DNA from: Patescibacteria group bacterium
GTDB lineage: Bacteria; Patescibacteriota; Minisyncoccia; Minisyncoccales; UBA10102
Assembly (NCBI GenBank): GCA_018816925.1
Contig: JAHIUP010000038.1
Span: 1 to 17,845, forward strand
Length of the DNA: 17,845 bases
Direction: 5' to 3'
Part shown: one piece after another, positions 14,125 to 17,845 of the stretch
Layout of the letters: every line of letters starts with the position of its first letter
How positions within the stretch are numbered: position 1 is the stretch's first letter
The notes under the pieces: model-generated
The model's input: only the letters and a program-made list of their open reading frames with translations
Told to the model about the DNA's origin: nothing
The model's database searches: none
Made by a program: the position numbers and the translations under genes

Positions 14125-14357
14125 AATTTTTCCTTTTTCTCTCGATACACAATTCTCCCCTTATTTTCATCGTACGGGGTCGTCTCCAAGGTCACGCGGT
14201 CTCCGGGAAGAATGCGGATGCGGTGGATGATGAGGCGGCCCGCGAGATACGCAAGTATTTCCCGTCCATCGTCGAGCCGTACCCGAAAGCGCAAACTCGG
14301 CAGGGTTTCCACCACCTCGCCGCTTACCCGATTCTCTTGTGCTTGATTTTCTGCCAT
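14121..14357 (-). CDS. infA: Translation initiation factor IF-1
   Basis: A 78-aa S1/OB-fold protein that occupies the ribosomal A site during initiation. Typical stretches are VSGEVVETLPSLRFRVRLDD, ILAYLAGRLIIHRIRILPGD and VTLETTPYDENKGRIVYR. The family motif usually reads GKMRKHRIRI; here it is GRLIIHRIRI. It is the first gene of the ribosomal operon, with GGAGG 11 nt upstream and a promoter overlapping the preceding stop codon. Confidence 0.96.
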   Translation of the reverse strand: MAENQAQENRVSGEVVETLPSLRFRVRLDDGREILAYLAGRLIIHRIRILPGDRVTLETTPYDENKGRIVYREKKEKL

Positions 14358-14375
14358 CTACAGATACGCCTCCTC

Positions 14376-14404
14376 ACGGTAGCAAAGTTCCTACCTTCCG
14401 TCAA
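14376..14404 (-). promoter_or_regulatory. Promoter of the infA ribosomal operon
   Basis: On the minus strand TTGACG (14404-14399) and TACCGT (14381-14376) are 17 nt apart, and TGC precedes the -10 (extended form). The -35 overlaps the TGA stop of the upstream baseplate-J-like gene. The leader before the infA ATG is about 11 nt. Confidence 0.65.
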
Positions 14405-15669
14405 CCCGGGTCTCCCGCCATGAACTTAATACGCTCGGGAGTCCGGGGAATACGCTGCTTCCAGAAGGGCCACAGGGACACGCTTGCCTGGAATACACTG
14501 GGGTCCCTGGCAAGGATACGCTCTGCCTCCAAGACCTCTTTTCCTAGGATGCGCAGCCGTAGGGCCTCCTCGTCCATCTCCGCATATCCCTTCGTTTCTC
14601 CGTGCGCCCGCAGTACAAGGGTTTGGGTTTCAGGGTCCCCGATGCCCGGCTCGTAGGAAACCCTGACCTCTCCCCCAATACGCTCGCCTCCGTTGAGTTC
14701 CGTGCGAAGAAACTCTGCCACCACGCTCCTGACGTCTTCCATGCGAAAGGCGATTCCCGTAATGGCGGCGCGCGCCGTGTACGTGAATTCCTTAAGCTCC
14801 GCTCCCGGTTCCACGGCCGTGGAGGCCTTCTCTACCTCAAGGGCAAAGGAAACGGGATCCACTATGTATCCCTCCGGGAGCTGGCGCTCCATGCGTTTGG
14901 CGGCAAGCACCCGAAGATCTCCTAAGAGCTCCTCGCGCGCCCGCTCAATGTCTTCTGCCGTGACCACCCTTATCTCTTCTCTTGTCCCTCCGGTCATTGA
15001 CTTGAGGGATTCCCCGTAGATGAGCGTGTAGAGCGCAGACCCCGCAAGCCCGGGTAAGGAAAAGTTTGACGGCTCAATATTGTATCCCTCTCCGGCTTCC
15101 GCCGCAACCACTGGTACATCAACGATTCCCGGCACCACTTCCCCTCCCTCACGCCGAAACCCAGGAACTACAATGCGGTTTGGAGCGCGGAACAACATGC
15201 CCTCTTCGGACATAAATCTCGTCTGGGCAACGAGCGGAAGCGCGGTGGCGGTATACGTGTTGTAAACCCGGATAACGCCCTCTGCCTTCTCTTCCTGCAC
15301 AGCGGTACCCGTGCCCTGGAAGAGACGAGTCGCCTCCGTCGTCTCCACGTATGCCCTGCCTGGAATTGCCTTGCTGTGCTCTTCCACCTCAAAAACCTCT
15401 ACGCTTACGGTAAGGGGAAGATCCACAGAAATCTCCCTGGCTTCAGGCAAGAGTGTTATCTCGGCCTTGGAGAAAAAGGCATGGGCTGCCCCTGCCCCCA
15501 GGGCTCCAATACAAAGGACGGCAAACAGGATAAAACCTGTCTTCTTCAGACCGTTCCCTTTCTTCGCTTCCGAAGACCTCACCACATACTGCCCCTTTTC
15601 CTGGGCCTCGTACTGGGATTGTTCTCCATGCGGGGAGATATCTGTGAGTCGTCTATTGTTCTGTTCCAT
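14401..15669 (-). CDS. Single-pass membrane protein with baseplate-J-like domain
   Basis: 422 aa from the ATG at 15669. An upstream in-frame stretch of 43 codons lies inside the previous gene and does not look protein-like. Residues 1-43 are polar and cytosolic, 44-66 form one membrane helix (GFILFAVLCIGALGAGAAHAFF), and the rest is outside. Residues about 125-205 resemble the baseplate J/gp47 family (IRVYNTYTATALPLVAQTRF, EEGMLFR, then VPVVAAEAGEGYNIEPSNF). The remainder alternates short strands and helices. In phages this fold makes the wedge of contractile baseplates; related proteins are common in CPR genomes with unknown role. Its start overlaps the FtsA/PilM-like gene by 17 nt, so the two products are probably made together. 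Confidence 0.7.
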   Translation of the reverse strand: MEQNNRRLTDISPHGEQSQYEAQEKGQYVVRSSEAKKGNGLKKTGFILFAVLCIGALGAGAAHAFFSKAEITLLPEAREISVDLPLTVSVEVFEVEEHSKAIPGRAYVETTEATRLFQGTGTAVQEEKAEGVIRVYNTYTATALPLVAQTRFMSEEGMLFRAPNRIVVPGFRREGGEVVPGIVDVPVVAAEAGEGYNIEPSNFSLPGLAGSALYTLIYGESLKSMTGGTREEIRVVTAEDIERAREELLGDLRVLAAKRMERQLPEGYIVDPVSFALEVEKASTAVEPGAELKEFTYTARAAITGIAFRMEDVRSVVAEFLRTELNGGERIGGEVRVSYEPGIGDPETQTLVLRAHGETKGYAEMDEEALRLRILGKEVLEAERILARDPSVFQASVSLWPFWKQRIPRTPERIKFMAGDPG

Positions 15670-16741
15670 GGGCAAGAAGAAATAATGAAGTATATGCTGG
15701 GTCCTTCTCCTGGGGAAACCCGGTCTTCCCCAAGTCCTTGGGCGTGAGGAAGGAAATCTCCGGGTCTCCAGGAAAGGGAAGCTCCTCAAAATCCGCAACC
15801 AGCGCCTCCCCTATTTCCGGGAGCACGCTTGCGCCTCCCATAAGAAGGACGCGCGGAGGCAACACAAGCGACTTTGCCTGAAGGCGTTCTCTCACCAGTG
15901 TACTCCATTGTAGAATCTCCGGCAACACGAGCCCGCGCACCTTCTCTCGCATACCGGGAGTGAAATCCCCTGCCGTATACCGCGCCTTGAGCTCTTCCGC
16001 GGAGTTCTCGTGCATACCCAAGCTCTCCGCAAGCAGATGCGTAAGTATATCCCCTCCCCACTCAATCTGCTCAAATAAAAGAAACTCCCCCTCCTTCCAC
16101 ACCCCAATGCGGCTCATATGATTCCCCACCTCTACAGAGATTGCGCTCTCCTTGCGCTTCTGAAAGAACCCATTGCTACCTTCCGCGCTGTGCACGAGAT
16201 GAAATCTCTTCACGCCTCCCTCTCCCAGTATCCTGGAGAGACGGTTGAGCATGGCCTTGGGGAGCACGGTGGCAAGCACCTTAAACTCCATCTCTCTTCC
16301 CTTCAGCCCCTGGAACTGGCGCACTGGATAGCCGTCAAGGGAACGCTTGAGCACGGAAAGGGCTCCCCCCATAAACTCTTCGGGAACGATACCGAGTGCG
16401 CTAGAGGAACGCTCCATAATCTCTTCTGTCGCCTTGCCCCGAACCGTGCGCTCTTTCGTGCTCACCTCCTTTTGCGTTATTTGGAGCTCGGGCTTGGAGC
16501 GCGCGAACGTATACGACAAAAGCTCCGCTCGGAACATGCTCGAGAGGAAACTCACAATAACGAAAGAAGGAACGCCGTGGCTTTCCTTGACCTCCTTTAG
16601 AATCTCCTGCAGACCCGTGTCCCACTCTAGCCCCTCCTTTACTTTCTTGGCTCCTAGCGCAAGCACGTTTCCCTCTTTCTGGAGGGCAAACTTCGTAGAG
16701 GAATCCCCTACATCTACAAACAAACGGAGAGCAGAACTCAT
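15653..16741 (-). CDS. FtsA/PilM-like actin-fold ATPase
   Basis: A 362-aa cytoplasmic protein of the FtsA/PilM superfamily. Visible are phosphate-1 (LFVDVGDSSTKFAL, residues 7-20), an inserted domain with LDGYPVRQFQGLKGREMEF (about 135-153) like the SHS2 region of FtsA and PilM, phosphate-2 (ISVEVGNHMSRIGVW, 201-215) followed by EWGGDILTHLL, and the adenosine motif LLMGGASVLPEIGEAL (299-314). The phosphate-2 Asp is Glu here (E204). No C-terminal FtsZ-membrane amphipathic tail is evident. PilM normally binds the cytosolic tail of PilN; here the partner is plausibly the downstream baseplate-J-like membrane protein. Choosing between FtsA and PilM is not possible from sequence alone. Confidence 0.78.
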   Translation of the reverse strand: MSSALRLFVDVGDSSTKFALQKEGNVLALGAKKVKEGLEWDTGLQEILKEVKESHGVPSFVIVSFLSSMFRAELLSYTFARSKPELQITQKEVSTKERTVRGKATEEIMERSSSALGIVPEEFMGGALSVLKRSLDGYPVRQFQGLKGREMEFKVLATVLPKAMLNRLSRILGEGGVKRFHLVHSAEGSNGFFQKRKESAISVEVGNHMSRIGVWKEGEFLLFEQIEWGGDILTHLLAESLGMHENSAEELKARYTAGDFTPGMREKVRGLVLPEILQWSTLVRERLQAKSLVLPPRVLLMGGASVLPEIGEALVADFEELPFPGDPEISFLTPKDLGKTGFPQEKDPAYTSLFLLAHGTEQ

Positions 16742-16747
16742 TCAGGT

Positions 16748-16756
16748 AGTATATCA
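16748..16756 (-). promoter_or_regulatory. Extended -10 promoter of the ATPase/baseplate-J pair
   Basis: The minus strand reads TGA-TATACT, with 6 nt between it and the ATG at 16741. Transcription would start at or near the A of the start codon. A GGAGGAG stretch lies upstream of the box, so it cannot serve as a ribosome site from this start. Confidence 0.55.
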
Positions 16757-16812
16757 CAAACTCCTCCTCACGCCACTCCTGTTTTGGGACTATACTTTTC
16801 ACGTTTGTTTTC

Positions 16813-17745
16813 TTACCCTATTTTATTCAGTAGAGTTCTTTCAAGTTCGTATGCGTTGGCGTGGCCGCAAAGACCGAGATACGAGCTGAGGTTTGTGTCG
16901 TTTGCCAGTTTGAACATTCTTCTTGCGGTTTTCGTACGCACCACCGCGCAATGCGGCATGTGTACATACCCCACGAAATCGATACCCTGGTTCCACGTTT
17001 TTACCCGTATTTTCTCTGGATGAATAGAGAGCTTGAGGCGGCTATTGAGGAACTTCTGAAGTATGCGTATATGCTCTATGGCTTTGGCATGAGACGCGGT
17101 AAGAATTATAAAATCGTCGCAGTATCTCAAATACCATTGCTCCTTCAGTCCATGCTTCACAAAATAATCGAGTCCATGGAGGTACACGTTCGCAAATAGC
17201 TGGCTCGTGAGGTTACCGAGCGGCAAACCCTTTCCAGGAGCCATAGCAAAGCTGCCGACTATCTGCTCCAATAAATCCATCATCTGGCCGTTGGCAACCT
17301 GGCTCTCCAGTAATTCCAACAATATCTTGTGGTCAACGCTGTCAAAGAACCTCCGTATATCTAGTTGAAGCGCGTAAACTGTTCTCGTATTGTTTTTACT
17401 CGCACGGCGGCAGAACTTCTGAAGACGCCGAGATGCGGCGTGCGTACCTTTGTTTTTCCTGCAAGAGTAGCTGTCGTAGATAAAGCGTTTTTCGAACAGC
17501 GGCTCAATGGCAGTATATATGGCCTGATGAACTACTCGGTCTTTTACCGTTGCTTTGTGAATCTGCCGTTCCTTTGGGTCATATACCCTAAAAGGAGCAT
17601 AGGGGTCATGTGCATACTCTCCATCTCTTAGCTCCGCATGCAATTGGAAAATATTGTCCTCCAAATGCCGTTCCCAAGCCATCACATCTTCTCGTTTCCG
17701 TTTTCCTCTTGCAAACTCGTGCCAAGCGGCAAACAATGCCTCCAA
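16813..17745 (-). CDS. Reverse transcriptase, diversity-generating-retroelement type (5' end uncertain)
   Basis: 310 aa from a TTG at 17745. The frame stays open to the right edge with no ATG or GTG, so the true start may lie outside. Fingers motifs: DPKERQIHKATVKDRVVHQA (56-75) and FIYDSYSCRKNKGTH (88-102). Palm: LDIRRFFDSVDHK with D129, then LPLGNLTSQLFANVYL (174-189), and the active site YCDDF with D210 and D211. LGNLTSQ fits the [ILV]GxxxSQ motif described for diversity-generating retroelement enzymes, where group II intron and retroviral enzymes have QGxxxSP. The thumb ends SSYLGLCGHANAYELERTLL. No maturase or HNH domain is present. No template or variable repeat was found inside the window. 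The region looks more AT-rich than its neighbours. Confidence 0.85.
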   Translation of the reverse strand: MEALFAAWHEFARGKRKREDVMAWERHLEDNIFQLHAELRDGEYAHDPYAPFRVYDPKERQIHKATVKDRVVHQAIYTAIEPLFEKRFIYDSYSCRKNKGTHAASRRLQKFCRRASKNNTRTVYALQLDIRRFFDSVDHKILLELLESQVANGQMMDLLEQIVGSFAMAPGKGLPLGNLTSQLFANVYLHGLDYFVKHGLKEQWYLRYCDDFIILTASHAKAIEHIRILQKFLNSRLKLSIHPEKIRVKTWNQGIDFVGYVHMPHCAVVRTKTARRMFKLANDTNLSSYLGLCGHANAYELERTLLNKIG

Positions 17746-17820
17746 GGAGGTTGCTCGCTCGAATGGTCCCTTCGTGTTAGAATGCCTTATATGCCAAACG
17801 GAAACAGGGCCAGGAACGCT

Positions 17821-17845
17821 CCCCCCCCCCCCCCCCCCCCCCCCC
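17821..17845. other. Run of 25 C at the right end
   Basis: The window ends in an uninterrupted C25 (G25 on the other strand). Such runs are common at contig ends from two-colour sequencing, where absent signal is read as G. Treat as a probable artefact. The 75 bases before it (17746-17820) hold only the open upstream frame of the reverse transcriptase. Confidence 0.75.

Noticed and set aside
16813..17745. Reverse transcriptase as a group II intron protein or retron
   Set aside because: No maturase or HNH domain and no intron domain V-like hairpin nearby; the motif is SQ rather than SP. Retron enzymes usually have an adjacent msr/msd and a different thumb motif.
17746..17820. Template repeat for the retroelement, suggested by the AAC-containing stretch near 17793-17820
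   Set aside because: No second near-copy with adenine-specific differences exists in the window and only 75 bases are available; nothing supports it.
17821..17845. C25 as a biological tract
   Set aside because: Its place at the very end and perfect homopolymer nature fit a sequencing or assembly artefact better.
1..17845. UGA recoding as in Gracilibacteria or Absconditabacteria
   Set aside because: frr, murA and the 69-aa gene end in TGA exactly where their families or neighbours require, and no gene has internal TGA.
1..17845. CRISPR arrays, tRNA and rRNA genes, insertion sequences with transposase
   Set aside because: Looked for on both strands by eye; no regularly spaced repeat array, no cloverleaf with a CCA or T-loop signature, and no transposase-like protein was seen.

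Overview
The window looks like part of a genome from Candidatus Patescibacteria (CPR), most likely a Parcubacteria-type lineage, with the standard code (TGA is used as stop, for example in frr and murA). The reasons are compact genes with tiny or overlapping junctions, shortened housekeeping proteins (an RNA polymerase alpha without its C-terminal domain, a ProRS with a miniature insertion, an S4 without its N-terminal Cys region), a PEGA-domain membrane protein, a baseplate-J-like protein next to an FtsA/PilM-like ATPase, and near-leaderless promoters. No lineage is proven, because no rRNA gene is present.

Layout. (1) 1-4013, all minus: holB, frr, rseP, proS, then the first 88 codons of an MreB that runs off the left edge. 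holB ends in a hairpin, frr appears to have its own extended -10 promoter, and frr to mreB are packed head to tail. (2) 4014-5691: a second, complete MreB-type gene sits between two direct copies of a 228-bp structured repeat, with a partial third copy at its 3' side. (3) 5692-8187, minus: an MFS transporter followed by murA. (4) 8236-9256, minus: a self-contained unit with a perfect-consensus promoter, a GTG-started NUDIX-like protein, a 69-aa protein with a strong Shine-Dalgarno, and an intrinsic terminator. (5) 9266-10675, plus: the only rightward gene, a membrane-anchored PEGA protein with its own leaderless promoter. (6) 10676-14404, minus: infA-rpmJ-rpsM-rpsK-rpsD-rpoA-rplQ-rplM-rpsI (the alpha operon plus L13/S9) from a promoter overlapping the upstream stop codon to a strong terminator that faces the PEGA gene. 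(7) 14401-16741, minus: an FtsA/PilM-like actin-fold ATPase and a single-pass baseplate-J-like protein, overlapping by 17 nt. (8) 16813 to the right edge: a reverse transcriptase with the LGNLTSQ and YCDDF motifs expected of a diversity-generating retroelement, open to the edge, which ends in 25 C.

Most of the window is informational and envelope housekeeping: translation (infA, r-proteins, frr, proS), transcription (rpoA), replication (holB), cell-wall precursor synthesis (murA) and cell shape (two mreB). The accessory items are the repeat element, the reverse transcriptase, the NUDIX unit and the ATPase/baseplate-J pair. The best candidates for something undescribed are the repeat, whose two copies differ by compensatory base-pair swaps in one hairpin, and the possible diversity-generating retroelement cut by the right edge.
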